Below are positions 51,047 through 59,303 of a stretch of 64,000 nt of DNA, piece by piece; the first letter of the stretch is position 1, and each line of letters starts with the position of its first letter. Under the pieces are notes generated by a model. The model was not told the DNA's origin. It was given only the letters and a program-made list of their open reading frames with translations, and made no database searches. The stretch is from positions 248,001 to 312,000 of the forward strand of contig NZ_SHKS01000006.1 in assembly GCF_004217285.1 (NCBI RefSeq), in the 5' to 3' direction. A program made the translations under genes and the position numbers. The DNA comes from Streptomyces sp. BK239. GTDB lineage: Bacteria > Actinomycetota > Actinomycetes > Streptomycetales > Streptomycetaceae.

Positions 51047-51127
51047 CCGACCCGCACAACACATCCCGGGCGGCAGCCGACCCGCACAACACACCCCGGG
51101 CGGCAGCCGACCTGCACAACACCCCCG
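51047..51127. repeat. 30-bp tandem repeat, about 2.6 copies
   Basis: Units begin CCGACCCGCACAACACAYCC and end GGGCGGCAG; copies start at 51047, 51077 and 51107 (the last truncated). It lies just past the 3-prime end of the HTH gene at 51136. Confidence 0.8.
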
Positions 51128-51135
51128 CGTAGCAA

Positions 51136-52122
51136 CTAACCCCCCGCCTCCACCACCGCATCCCCCACCCCCGTACGGGAGTACAGCACCGACCGTCCCA
51201 CCCTCCGCCGCTCCACCAGCCCCGCGTCCAGCAGCACCCGCAGGTGCCGGCCCACCGACCCCAACCCCTGCCCGGTCAGCGCGACCAGCTGCGTCGTGGT
51301 CAGCGCCCCCTCCCCGAGCAGCATCAGGACCACCGCCCGCCCAGCCCCCAGCAGCGCGCTGAGCGCAGGCGTCGCCGCTGCGCCGCCGCCGTCCCCGGCG
51401 AGAGCCCCCACGCAGGGATAGACGACGGCATACCGCCCCCACCCTCCCCGCTCCCCAGCCCCTCCCCGCCTCTCCGCCTCCTCCCACGACACCCACCCCG
51501 CGCGCGGAGTCACCGGCACGAACAGCAGCTCCGCGCCGGAGATCTCCCGAGGGGGGTACTCATGCAGGTTCACCTGCAACCGGCTCTCCCCGAGCCACCG
51601 CGTCCCCGGCCGCAACGAATCCAGCACCGAGGCCCACCCGCCCCGACTGACCTGCGCCGTCCGCACCGCGACATCCGCTTCGAGGACTCTGCGCCGCCGC
51701 TCCCAGTAGGGCAGTACGGCCGCCTCCCACACGTACTCCAGCAGCGCCGCCGCCCGCTCGGGCAGGTCGTCCCGCTCCAGGACGTCCGGCAGCGGCCCCG
51801 CGAGGGACACCCGCAGATGCGCACGGGCGTCCGCCGCCCGCGCCGACCGCACCCGCCCGAGGCCGTCCTCGAAGCTCTCCCCGTCCCTCGGGGTGGGCGT
51901 CAGGAAGTCGGCGAGCCAGTGCCGCCCGAGCCCCGCCCGCACCAGCCGCGCCGTGACCGGATCGGCGGCGAGCCGCGCCCGGTAACCGGGCAGATGCGCC
52001 CGCAGCCAGGCCGTCTCCCCGGGATGAGCGCCCACCCCGGAGTGCAGCAGCTTCAGACTCGCGAAGGTCTCGGCGAGCGGCGAGATCAGAAACCGACTCC
52101 CGGCGAGCGTGTCGGCGTTCAC
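51136..52122 (-). CDS. DUF5937/ArsR-type winged-helix transcriptional regulator
   Basis: A 328-aa regulator. The GTG at 52122 starts at the family beginning VNADTLAGSRFLISPLAETFASLKLL; an alternative ATG eight codons upstream (52146) exists. A large N-terminal DUF5937 region (about 1-230) is followed by a C-terminal ArsR-like winged HTH (LSALLGAGRAVVLMLLGEGALTTTQLVALTGQGLGSVGRHLRVLLDAGLVERRRVGRSVLYSRTGVGDAVV, about 255-325). Divergent from the MFS exporter. A GTTTCGC-N6-GCGAAAC palindrome lies between them and is the probable operator. Such regulators usually repress a neighbouring transporter in response to a drug or metabolite. Confidence 0.85.
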   Translation of the reverse strand: MNADTLAGSRFLISPLAETFASLKLLHSGVGAHPGETAWLRAHLPGYRARLAADPVTARLVRAGLGRHWLADFLTPTPRDGESFEDGLGRVRSARAADARAHLRVSLAGPLPDVLERDDLPERAAALLEYVWEAAVLPYWERRRRVLEADVAVRTAQVSRGGWASVLDSLRPGTRWLGESRLQVNLHEYPPREISGAELLFVPVTPRAGWVSWEEAERRGGAGERGGWGRYAVVYPCVGALAGDGGGAAATPALSALLGAGRAVVLMLLGEGALTTTQLVALTGQGLGSVGRHLRVLLDAGLVERRRVGRSVLYSRTGVGDAVVEAGG

Positions 52123-52249
52123 CTGCCACCACCCCACCCGCCCCACCCCTCACCTCTGCCACACGGCACAACGGTCCCGCTCGGAGCCAGGGCTCACGCC
52201 CCTCCCACGCCCAGGCCCAGCCAAGCCCGACTCCCCACCGCTCCCCAAC

Positions 52250-52269
52250 GTTTCGCACCCCGGCGAAAC
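52250..52269. promoter_or_regulatory. Operator-like palindrome between DUF5937 regulator and MFS gene
   Basis: GTTTCGCACCCCGGCGAAAC, a perfect 7-bp inverted repeat with a 6-bp spacer. It ends 38 bases before the MFS start and begins 127 bases upstream of the regulator start. Confidence 0.7.
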
Positions 52270-52307
52270 AATAACCACCCCCTCCTGCCCCGCCCGAGAC
52301 TCCCCGC

Positions 52308-53540
52308 ATGACGCTCAGCGAGACCGGATACCGACCCCTCTTCCGGACCCCGGAGTTCACCCCCCTCCTCCTGTCCTCAGCCGCCCACACCGCCGCCCAG
52401 ACGATCGCGGGACTCGCCCTGGGCACCCTCGTCCACCGCGCCACCGGCTCCCCGTTCCTCTCGGCGGTGAGCATGTTCGGGCCGTCCCTCGCCCAGGTCC
52501 TCGGCGCGACGCTCCTCCTCTCCGCGGCCGACCGCATCCCCCCGAGACGTGTCCTGGCCGGCCTCTCCCTGGCCTTCGCCGTCATCACGGCCGTACTCGC
52601 CCTGCCCGGGCTGCCGATCGGGGCCGTCTTCGTCGCCGTCCTCGCGCAGGGGCTGGTCGCGGCGCTCGGCGGCGGGGTGCGCTGGGGCCTGCTCAACGAG
52701 ATCGCCCCCGAGGGCGGCTACCTCACCGCGCGGTCCGTCTTCAACATGACGCACGGGCTGCTGCAGATCACCGGGTACGCGACCGGCGGCGTCCTCGTCG
52801 CCGTCCTCTCCCCGCGGCCCGTCCTCCTCCTCGCCGTCCTCCTCCACGCGAGCGCCGCGCTCGTCGCCCGCGTCGGGCTGACCGTCCGCGCACCCCGTGC
52901 CGTGGGCCGCCCCTCGATCGCGCGGACCTGGCGCACCAACGCCCTCCTGTGGTCCTCCCGTCCACGCCGGCTGCTCTACCTCGGCCTGTGGCTGCCCAAC
53001 GGCCTGATCGTCGGCTGCGAAGCCCTCTTCGTGTCGTACGACCCCGATGCCGCGGGCACGCTGTTCGCGTGCGGGGCGCTGGGCATGCTGGCCGGAGACC
53101 TCGCCGTCGGACGCCTCCTCCCGCCCGCGGTGCGCGGCCGCCTCGCCACCCCGCTCCTGCTGCTCCTGGCCGCCCCGTACGCGGTCTTCGTCCTGCGTCC
53201 GCCGCTGCCCGTGGCCGCGGTCGCCGTCGCCGTGGCCTCCGTCGGCTTCGGCGCGAGCCTCGTCCAGCAGGAACGACTGATGGCCCTCACCCCGCCCGAA
53301 CTCGCCGGCCAAGCCCTCGGCCTGCACTCCGCCGGGATGCTCACCCTCCAGGGCGTGAGCGCCGCCCTCGCCGGCGCCTCGGCCCAACTCACCTCGCCGG
53401 AAACGGCGATGACGGCGTTGGCGCTCGCGTCGGTCGTGGTGACCCTGACGCTGACCCGGGCGGGATCCCGAGGAGCCGCCGCACTCCGTAGAGTGCGAGG
53501 AGAGGGGGACGGGGTCCGCCAGGGAGGGGAAGCGGGATGA
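52308..53540 (+). CDS. MFS transporter
   Basis: A 410-aa major facilitator permease, predicted 12 transmembrane helices. It opens MTLSETGYRPLFRTPEFTPLLLSSAAHTAAQTIAGLALGTLVHRATGSPFLSAVSMFG, typical of bacterial drug exporters without a recognised substrate; the LPGLPIGAVFVAVLAQGLVAALGGGVRWGLLNEIAPEGGYLTARSVFNMTHGLLQI region corresponds to helices 3-5. Paired with a DUF5937/ArsR-type regulator, it is likely an efflux pump. It overlaps a rhomboid protease gene by four bases (ATGA). The start is ATG with no strong ribosome site visible. Confidence 0.9.
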   Translation: MTLSETGYRPLFRTPEFTPLLLSSAAHTAAQTIAGLALGTLVHRATGSPFLSAVSMFGPSLAQVLGATLLLSAADRIPPRRVLAGLSLAFAVITAVLALPGLPIGAVFVAVLAQGLVAALGGGVRWGLLNEIAPEGGYLTARSVFNMTHGLLQITGYATGGVLVAVLSPRPVLLLAVLLHASAALVARVGLTVRAPRAVGRPSIARTWRTNALLWSSRPRRLLYLGLWLPNGLIVGCEALFVSYDPDAAGTLFACGALGMLAGDLAVGRLLPPAVRGRLATPLLLLLAAPYAVFVLRPPLPVAAVAVAVASVGFGASLVQQERLMALTPPELAGQALGLHSAGMLTLQGVSAALAGASAQLTSPETAMTALALASVVVTLTLTRAGSRGAAALRRVRGEGDGVRQGGEAG

Positions 53541-54268
53541 GCAGGACGGAAGGGACACCGGTCAGTCCGGAACAGCTGATCGCGGAGGCGCGCAAGGCCT
53601 TCTTCACGGTGTTCGCGTTCCTGGCGGTCGTCTGGCTGGTCCAACTGGCCAACGCCGCACAGGATTACGGACTCGCCCGTGACTACGGCGTCTCGTCCGG
53701 CGACGTCGGATCGCTGCCCCACGTGCTGTCCGCGCCGTTCCTGCACTGGAGTTGGGCCCACATCGAGAGCAACTCCGGCCCGCTGTTCGTCTTCGGCTTC
53801 CTCGCCGCGTACCGCGGCGTCGCCCGCTTCCTCGGGCTCAGCCTGCTGGTCGCCCTCACCAGCGGCACGGCGGTGTGGCTCCTGGAGCAGGGCGACGCGG
53901 TGACGGTCGGCGCGAGCGGCCTGGTCTACGGGTATTTCGCCTACGTCGTCGTCCGCGGGCTCTTCGACCGGCACCTGATCGACACCCTGATCGGCCTGGT
54001 CATGGCGGCCTCCTTCGCCTACCTGCTCACCACGGCCGTCCCCGGCACCCCCGGCGTGAGCTGGCTCGGCCACCTGGGCGGTCTGGTCGGCGGTCTCGCG
54101 GGAGCCTGGCTCTTCCGAGACCGCGACCGCGGCACCCGCCCCGAGACCGCCCCGGCACTCGCGACCGCTGCCGCCCGTAGCCCGAAGGGCCGCTCCGTGT
54201 CACCGACGCCCGCCGACCACCCCCGCGCGGACCTCCACAAGGAACTGGACGACCTCGGCCTGCTCTGA
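53537..54268 (+). CDS. Rhomboid-family intramembrane serine protease
   Basis: A 243-aa membrane protease cleaving transmembrane segments. The catalytic dyad is visible: Ser127 in TVGASGLVYGYFAY (GxSG) and His179 in SWLGHLGGLVGGLAG. HWSWAHIESNSGPLFVFGFLAAY provides the oxyanion/HxxxN-type segment (Asn79 vicinity). About six transmembrane helices plus a disordered C-terminal tail ending ADLHKELDDLGLL. Start ATG overlaps the MFS stop (ATGA), so the two are translationally coupled; whether they cooperate is unknown. Family call is firm. Confidence 0.93.
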   Translation: MSRTEGTPVSPEQLIAEARKAFFTVFAFLAVVWLVQLANAAQDYGLARDYGVSSGDVGSLPHVLSAPFLHWSWAHIESNSGPLFVFGFLAAYRGVARFLGLSLLVALTSGTAVWLLEQGDAVTVGASGLVYGYFAYVVVRGLFDRHLIDTLIGLVMAASFAYLLTTAVPGTPGVSWLGHLGGLVGGLAGAWLFRDRDRGTRPETAPALATAAARSPKGRSVSPTPADHPRADLHKELDDLGLL

Positions 54269-54379
54269 CCGGGCGGGTCCCTCGTGGTCCACCTCGCGGC
54301 CCCGCCGCTGGTGGCGTGTCCCGACCCGCCCTACCGTCGTGGATACGGCGACGGCGCTCCCGGCGGAAGGAGACGGGCC

Positions 54380-55537
54380 ATGCCAGGACGGCGGGCGGAG
54401 TCGCCGGCGATGCCGGCCGGCCTGCGGGCGATGCTGGCCGACCTGGAGGAACTCGTGCGGTGCGAGTCCTTCTCCGCCGACCACGCCGCGGTGGCGCGCA
54501 GCGCCCGCACGGTCGGCGCGCTCGGCGCACGGCTGCTGGGAGCCGCGCCGGAGACCATCGTGATCGACGGGGTGACCCACCTGCGGTGGACGTTCGGCAC
54601 ACCGCGCCTCCTGCTGCTGGGCCACCACGACACGGTGTGGCCCCTCGGCTCGCTCCGCTCCCACCCCTGGTCGGCCGAGGACGGGATCGCCCGCGGTCCG
54701 GGCGTCCTCGACATGAAGGCTGGCCTGGTGCAGATGTTCCACGCGCTGGCCTCGCTGCCCTCGCCGTCCGGGGTGTGCGTGCTGGTCACCGGGGACGAGG
54801 AGGTCGGCTCCCCGACCTCGCGCGCGCTCGTCGAGCAGACCGCGCGGCGCTGCGCGGCCGCCTTCGTGCTGGAGGCGGCGGCCGACGCGCGGGGCGCGGT
54901 GAAGACCGCCCGCAAGGGCACCTCGCGTTACGAGATCGTGGTGCACGGCCGGGCCGCGCACGCCGGGGTGGAGCCGCACGAGGGGATCAACGCCTCCGTC
55001 GAGGTGGCCCACCAGGTCCTGGCCGTCGCCGGCATCGAGGCCGCGCTGCCCGCCGACGCCGCCCACCCCGTGCTGGGCGCGACGACCGTCACGCCGACGC
55101 TGCTGTCGTCGGGCAGCGTCCGCAACACGGTGCCCGCGCGGGCGAGTCTGTGGGTGGACGTCCGGGTGCCGACGGCGACGGCGCAGCACCGCGTCGACGC
55201 CCTCGTACGCGGCCTCGCTCCCGTGACGCCCGGCGCACGTCTGGAGATCGTGGGCGGCGCGCAACGCCCGCCGATGCCACCGCAGGCCTCCGCCGACCTG
55301 TTCGCCCTCGCCGCACGCACCGCCGCGGACCTGGGCCAGGCGCCCCTGGCGGGAAGAGCCGTAGGGGGATCCTCCGACGCCAACTACACGGCGGCGGCGG
55401 GCTGTCCCACCCTGGACGGCCTGGGCGCGGTGGGCGAGGGCCCCCACGCGGACACCGAACACGTGAAGATCCCCCACATGCTCCCCCGCACCCACCTGCT
55501 GGCCGAACTGATCACCCGGGTCGTCGACCGCCGCTGA
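54380..55537 (+). CDS. M20-family zinc metallopeptidase (CPG2/ArgE-like)
   Basis: A 385-aa two-zinc exopeptidase or deacylase. ATG 54380 is set by AAGGAGA about 6-12 bases upstream. The catalytic domain shows GHHDTVWPLGSLRSHPW (His ligand and Asp), ARGPGVLDMKAGLVQMF (bridging Asp), VLVTGDEEVGSPTSRALVEQTA (general-base Glu-Glu) and the C-terminal His in ADTEHVKIPH. The lid domain has SRYEIVVHGRAAHAGVEPHEGINASVEVAHQVL. Closest to carboxypeptidase G2/glutamate carboxypeptidases by motif order. It is 111 bases after the rhomboid gene. Substrate not determinable. Confidence 0.92.
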   Translation: MPGRRAESPAMPAGLRAMLADLEELVRCESFSADHAAVARSARTVGALGARLLGAAPETIVIDGVTHLRWTFGTPRLLLLGHHDTVWPLGSLRSHPWSAEDGIARGPGVLDMKAGLVQMFHALASLPSPSGVCVLVTGDEEVGSPTSRALVEQTARRCAAAFVLEAAADARGAVKTARKGTSRYEIVVHGRAAHAGVEPHEGINASVEVAHQVLAVAGIEAALPADAAHPVLGATTVTPTLLSSGSVRNTVPARASLWVDVRVPTATAQHRVDALVRGLAPVTPGARLEIVGGAQRPPMPPQASADLFALAARTAADLGQAPLAGRAVGGSSDANYTAAAGCPTLDGLGAVGEGPHADTEHVKIPHMLPRTHLLAELITRVVDRR

Positions 55538-55673
55538 ACCGGCCCGGCGGATGTCACTTCCCGGTCGCGCCGGGCTCCCCGCCGATGGACCGTTCCACGA
55601 CTGCCTTGCCGCGGCGACGCCCTCACTGTCACCGAGTAGCCCTTGAGAGTCAGGGGTACGGGCAGCGCGACCC

Positions 55674-56348
55674 TCACTCCTCCTCCGGAGGCGACGACTC
55701 CAGAAGGCGTTCCGCGATGTCGTCCGCCCACTCCTGCGCCCACCGGCGCAGCGCGGCCACGGCGGGACCGTCGAGGCCGTACGCGGTGAACTCGACGTCG
55801 TCGATCATCTCCGCGCCGGTCAGACGGGCCTGGAGATCGGCGAGGTCGAAGGCGTCGCGGGCGTGGCGACGGCCCAGTTCCTCCAGCTCGGGGTGGCTCC
55901 AGCGCCCCGCGGCGGCGTGGACGTCGATGAGGTCGCGCGCCAGCCCCCGGTCGGCCAGCGCCCGGACCTTCGTGCCGACCACGTCCTCCAGGGAGAGCGC
56001 GAGACCCAGATCCGTGGGCACGGGCGGCCGCCACAGCACCTCCTTGAGAACGTCGACCTGGCACTCCTCGCCGGTGACCGGTTCGACGACGACCAGCCGG
56101 GCGGAGAGGGGGTCCGTCTCCGGGGGCCGAGGGACGAGCCACCCGCGCTCCTCCAGCCCCGCCCGGAGCACGCCGGCGATGTCCTCCATCCCGGCCGGGC
56201 TCTCGGTCGCGACGGCCACATGCCGTACGGCGCGTTCCACGAGCCCGTGCGCCTGGGCGGCGTGACCACCGGTCAGCGCCAGGAGATAGGGCGCGCCCAG
56301 GTCGAGGAGGTCGGCCAGCAGACGGCGGTGCAGATCGGTCACTCTCAC
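55674..56348 (-). CDS. Nucleotidyltransferase-fold (AbiEii-like) protein with degenerate motif
   Basis: A 224-aa protein with the organisation of AbiEii-type nucleotidyltransferases: LLALTGGHAAQAHGLVERAVRHVAVATES at the GG..A..R..D position, a middle strand ECQVDVLKEVLWRPPV, and VVGTKVRALADRGLARDLIDVHAA corresponding to the conserved K-R-RD-D block. The two catalytic Asp of the DxD motif are replaced (HVAV). It may bind a nucleotide without transferring it. No antitoxin gene is adjacent, so a toxin-antitoxin role is not supported. GTG at 56348 is chosen; GTG 56342 and a longer reading to 56429 are possible. It is divergent from an ECF sigma gene 124 bases away. Confidence 0.7.
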   Translation of the reverse strand: MRVTDLHRRLLADLLDLGAPYLLALTGGHAAQAHGLVERAVRHVAVATESPAGMEDIAGVLRAGLEERGWLVPRPPETDPLSARLVVVEPVTGEECQVDVLKEVLWRPPVPTDLGLALSLEDVVGTKVRALADRGLARDLIDVHAAAGRWSHPELEELGRRHARDAFDLADLQARLTGAEMIDDVEFTAYGLDGPAVAALRRWAQEWADDIAERLLESSPPEEE

Positions 56349-56472
56349 AGGGCCAGTCTCGGGCAACGGGCAGCCGACGGCACACGCGTCACGCCCGCCC
56401 CGTGTAACGCTTCTCCCGCCTCGGGCCAAGAACAGACGACGACGTTGCCCGACGACGAGAAGGAGGCCGCCC

Positions 56473-57138
56473 GTGGACGGCGCTGAACGGGGTGAGCCGG
56501 AGGCGGCGTTACGGGACCCGCGCCTCTTCGAGGACTTCTACCGACGTCATGTGGACGCCGTCCTGCGCTTCGTGGCCCGCCGGGTCGACGACCCGCACAC
56601 CGCGGCGGACCTGACCGCCGAGATCTTCCTCGCCGTCCTCGACTCGGCCGCCTCGTACCGCCCGAGCCTCGGCAGCGAGACGGCCTGGCTGTACGGCGTC
56701 GCGCGCAACGTCGTGTCGTCGGAGCGCCGCCGGATCGCCCGTGAGGCCGCACGCGATCTGCGCCTGTCCGGGAGACGGCTGCTGGACGCCGACGACGTCG
56801 TCCGCCTGGAGGACAAGCTCGACGCGGAGAGCCCGGGGCGGCGCGCCCTGGCCGCGCTGGCGAGACTGCCCGAGGGGGAGCGGGCGGTCATGGAGCTGAT
56901 CGCCGTGGACCAGCTGACCGTCAGCGAGGCGGCGGCCGCGCTGGGCATCCGCCAGGTCACCGCGCGGGTGCGCCTGCACCGCGCGCGCCGGGCGCTGCGC
57001 GCCGAGGCGGCCGCGACGGCCGCACCCATGACTTCGGGTGCACCCATGGCTTCGGCTGCACCCGTGACCCGGCGGCGTCCGGAGGGGGCACGGACGCCGG
57101 ACGGACCCCTGATGTACGTCGCCGGGGGAGAGGCATGA
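56473..57138 (+). CDS. ECF-type RNA polymerase sigma factor
   Basis: A 221-aa sigma-70 family factor with only regions 2 and 4. Region 2: LFEDFYRRHVDAVLRFVARRVDDPHTAADLTAEIFLAVLDSAASYRP...WLYGVARNVVSSERRR (about residues 18-85). Region 4: ALARLPEGERAVMELIAVDQLTVSEAAAALGIRQVTARVRLHRARRALRAE (about 130-180). The C-terminal 40 residues hold a short repeat (APMTSGAPMASAAPV), disordered. A coupled gene (ATGA overlap) follows and encodes a membrane protein that could act as its anti-sigma partner, although it has no zinc-binding anti-sigma motif. Start is GTG. Confidence 0.92.
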   Translation: MDGAERGEPEAALRDPRLFEDFYRRHVDAVLRFVARRVDDPHTAADLTAEIFLAVLDSAASYRPSLGSETAWLYGVARNVVSSERRRIAREAARDLRLSGRRLLDADDVVRLEDKLDAESPGRRALAALARLPEGERAVMELIAVDQLTVSEAAAALGIRQVTARVRLHRARRALRAEAAATAAPMTSGAPMASAAPVTRRRPEGARTPDGPLMYVAGGEA

Positions 57139-57740
57139 GCACGGGGCCGACGTTCGAGGACCGTCTGCTGGCCGAGCTGAAGCGTGACATCGGGACCCGC
57201 GAGCAGCCGCCCCCCGCGACACCGCCGCGCCGCCTGCTCACCCCCCGGCGCCTGGCCGTCGTGGCGCTGCCCTGCGCGTTGCTCGGACTCGCCCCGCTGC
57301 TCGGGCTCGGTCCCGTGCTCGCCTCCGAACCACCGGCCCAGCCGGTCGCGTACGCGGTGCAGGGGCGCGGCGACGGCAAGGTGAGGCTCACGGTCCAGGA
57401 GCAGTTCATCAGCGTGGAGGCCCAGGAGGCCCTGGCGAGGGCGCTGCGCCCCTGGGAGATCCACGTGACGATCGACGTACTGCCACCGGGGTACGTGTGC
57501 GAGCGCAGCGCCCCCGCTCCCACGCCGGTGGCTCTGGACGAGCAGGGCGACCCCGTACCCGTAGTGCCCCTGGAGTCGAGCTGGGACTTCACCCTGGGCA
57601 GAGGCGACCTGCTCGCCTTCGAGAACACGGCGGGCGGCCACAGGGCCCGCGCGGTCGAGCACTACGGCGCCGGGACCGAGGCGGAACCCTGCGTCCCGGT
57701 GAAACTCACTCTGCCGGACGGCTCGAAGCCGAAGAAGTGA
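57135..57740 (+). CDS. Single-pass membrane protein co-encoded with the ECF sigma factor
   Basis: A 201-aa protein with a short cytoplasmic N-tail (TFEDRLLAELKRDIGTREQPPP...), one transmembrane helix (LAVVALPCALLGLAPLLGLG, about residues 42-62) and an extracytoplasmic domain of about 130 residues (AVQGRGDGKVRLTVQEQFISVEAQEALARALRPWEIHVTIDVLPPGYVCERS...). The layout is that of small regulated envelope proteins following sigma genes in Streptomyces; it might regulate the sigma factor through its N-tail. The external domain contains two Cys that could form a disulfide. No enzyme motif is seen. The ATG overlaps the sigma stop by four bases. Confidence 0.8.
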   Translation: MSTGPTFEDRLLAELKRDIGTREQPPPATPPRRLLTPRRLAVVALPCALLGLAPLLGLGPVLASEPPAQPVAYAVQGRGDGKVRLTVQEQFISVEAQEALARALRPWEIHVTIDVLPPGYVCERSAPAPTPVALDEQGDPVPVVPLESSWDFTLGRGDLLAFENTAGGHRARAVEHYGAGTEAEPCVPVKLTLPDGSKPKK

Positions 57741-57806
57741 CACCCGGCAACCAGAACGACTCGCCCTCCCACGTGCGGTCTCCCCCGCGAAGAAAGGCGC
57801 TTGCCC

Positions 57807-59087
57807 ATGCCCCCCTCCCCCGTACCCGTAGACACCGGCCGATTACGCACGACGTCACCGCTCTCACCCCAAGTGACACCACTGCGGGAGAGACCCAGGA
57901 TCGGCTGGCTGGACGCCCTCAGAGGCATCGCCGCCCTGGTCGTCGTCTTCGACCACTCCTCGTACGCCTTCCTGCCGCAGTTCCGGCAGGAGTTGATGCC
58001 CGAGTTCAACACCAGCCGTTACGGCATCATGGTGTTCTTCCTGGTGAGCGGCTACATCATCCCCGCGTCCCTCGAACGCGGCGGCTCCGTGAGGACGTTC
58101 TGGATCGGACGCCTGTTCCGCGTGTACCCGCTGTGGGCGGTGGCCGTCTCGGCGCTGGCGGCGCTGCACGCGCTGGACCTGGCCCGGATCCGCCCCGATC
58201 TGGCGCAGCAGCCCCTGGCCGCCGTGGCCGCCGCCCATCTGACCATGTTCCAGGAGCTGTTGGGCACACCCAACGTCCTGCTGGTCCTGTGGACGCTCTC
58301 CTACGAGATGGCCTTCTACCTCCTCACCGTCGCCCTCTTCACGGTGGGCCGGCACCACCGTTCGGCGACGGTGGCGGTCACCCTGGCCGTACTGGCCGCC
58401 GCCGTCGTCGCGGCCGGAGTCAGCCTGCCTCCCTCGGCCCTCTCCCACGTCCTGGGCACCGGCCCGCTGGTGGCGATCACCTCCGTCGCCATGGCGACCG
58501 CCGTCTGCTGCGCCTGCACCGGGCGGCCCGTACTGCGCACGGCCGGAGGTGTGCTGGGCGGACTGCTGGCCCTGCTGCTGGTGACGGCGAACGGCACGGT
58601 CCCCGTCTGGGAGGGGTTGACGATCCTCGCCGTGATGTTCCTGGGAACGGCGATCCACCGCGCCGAGCACGGTCAGGTGACGTGGCGCGCCACCGCCTGC
58701 GCGACCGCGGTGGTGCTGCTGTGCGCCGTGGCCAGTGCCCACGGCCACGGCGACGCCCGACAGTTCACGGAGCGCGGCTGGCTCACGGCGTTCCTGATGG
58801 CCGTCCTCACCTTCGCCGCCGGCTGGGCCCTCCGCCACCGGCGGACCCCCCGCTGGCTGACGGTCCTGGGGGCGATCAGCTACTCCGTCTACCTGCTCCA
58901 CCCGGTGGTGCTGGCCGTGACGGACGCCACGATCGGCCGTTCCGCCCGCGACGACCTCGTCCTGGAGGCGGCCTTCGCAGCCGTTCTCCTCCCCCTCTCC
59001 TGGCTGACCCACCGCTATGTCGAGACCCCGCCCCAGAGATGGGGCCGCGCTCTCTCCCGGCGACCACGGGGGCGAGCCGGCGGGTGA
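57807..59087 (+). CDS. Membrane acyltransferase-3 family protein (OafA/NolL-like)
   Basis: A 426-aa polytopic enzyme that transfers acyl groups (usually acetyl) to extracellular sugars, lipids or antibiotics. Family motifs: RIGWLDALRGIAALVVVFDHSSYAF (R-x10-H), GIMVFFLVSGYIIPASLERGGSVRTFWIGRLFRVYPLW and the C-terminal ISYSVYLLHPVVLAV...TLPLSWLTHRYVETP-like ending (LLPLSWLTHRYVETPPQRW). About ten helices. ATG 57807 is preferred; TTG 57801 is closer to the weak AAAGG site and cannot be excluded. No SGNH domain is fused. It stands apart from the sigma operon by 66 bases and may be read through from it. Confidence 0.9.
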   Translation: MPPSPVPVDTGRLRTTSPLSPQVTPLRERPRIGWLDALRGIAALVVVFDHSSYAFLPQFRQELMPEFNTSRYGIMVFFLVSGYIIPASLERGGSVRTFWIGRLFRVYPLWAVAVSALAALHALDLARIRPDLAQQPLAAVAAAHLTMFQELLGTPNVLLVLWTLSYEMAFYLLTVALFTVGRHHRSATVAVTLAVLAAAVVAAGVSLPPSALSHVLGTGPLVAITSVAMATAVCCACTGRPVLRTAGGVLGGLLALLLVTANGTVPVWEGLTILAVMFLGTAIHRAEHGQVTWRATACATAVVLLCAVASAHGHGDARQFTERGWLTAFLMAVLTFAAGWALRHRRTPRWLTVLGAISYSVYLLHPVVLAVTDATIGRSARDDLVLEAAFAAVLLPLSWLTHRYVETPPQRWGRALSRRPRGRAGG

Positions 59088-59303
59088 TCCCGGCGTCACT
59101 GTGACGACCGACCTTCCGGTCGACGAAGCACGGTGATAGACAGCCGGGGTGGAGAAGACTCAGGAGTCCCGCGCCGCCCCGAGGGTGACCGATTCAAGGA
59201 CTCAAGCCCGACTTCACACCCTCTCCGATAGTATGTTCGATCTCGCGATGGTCACCCCTGTCGCCTTTCGTTCATCGACCACTCGACACCATCGGCCAGA
59301 CGA

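Larger units (their letters stand above)
50544..51135. other. 592-bp gene-free region with repeats
   Basis: No plausible coding sequence: codon bias is uniform in all frames. It contains two copies of a dispersed Streptomyces repeat (50647-50721 and 50766-50840) and a tandem repeat at 51047-51127. The left end holds the glutathione peroxidase promoter. Confidence 0.75.
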
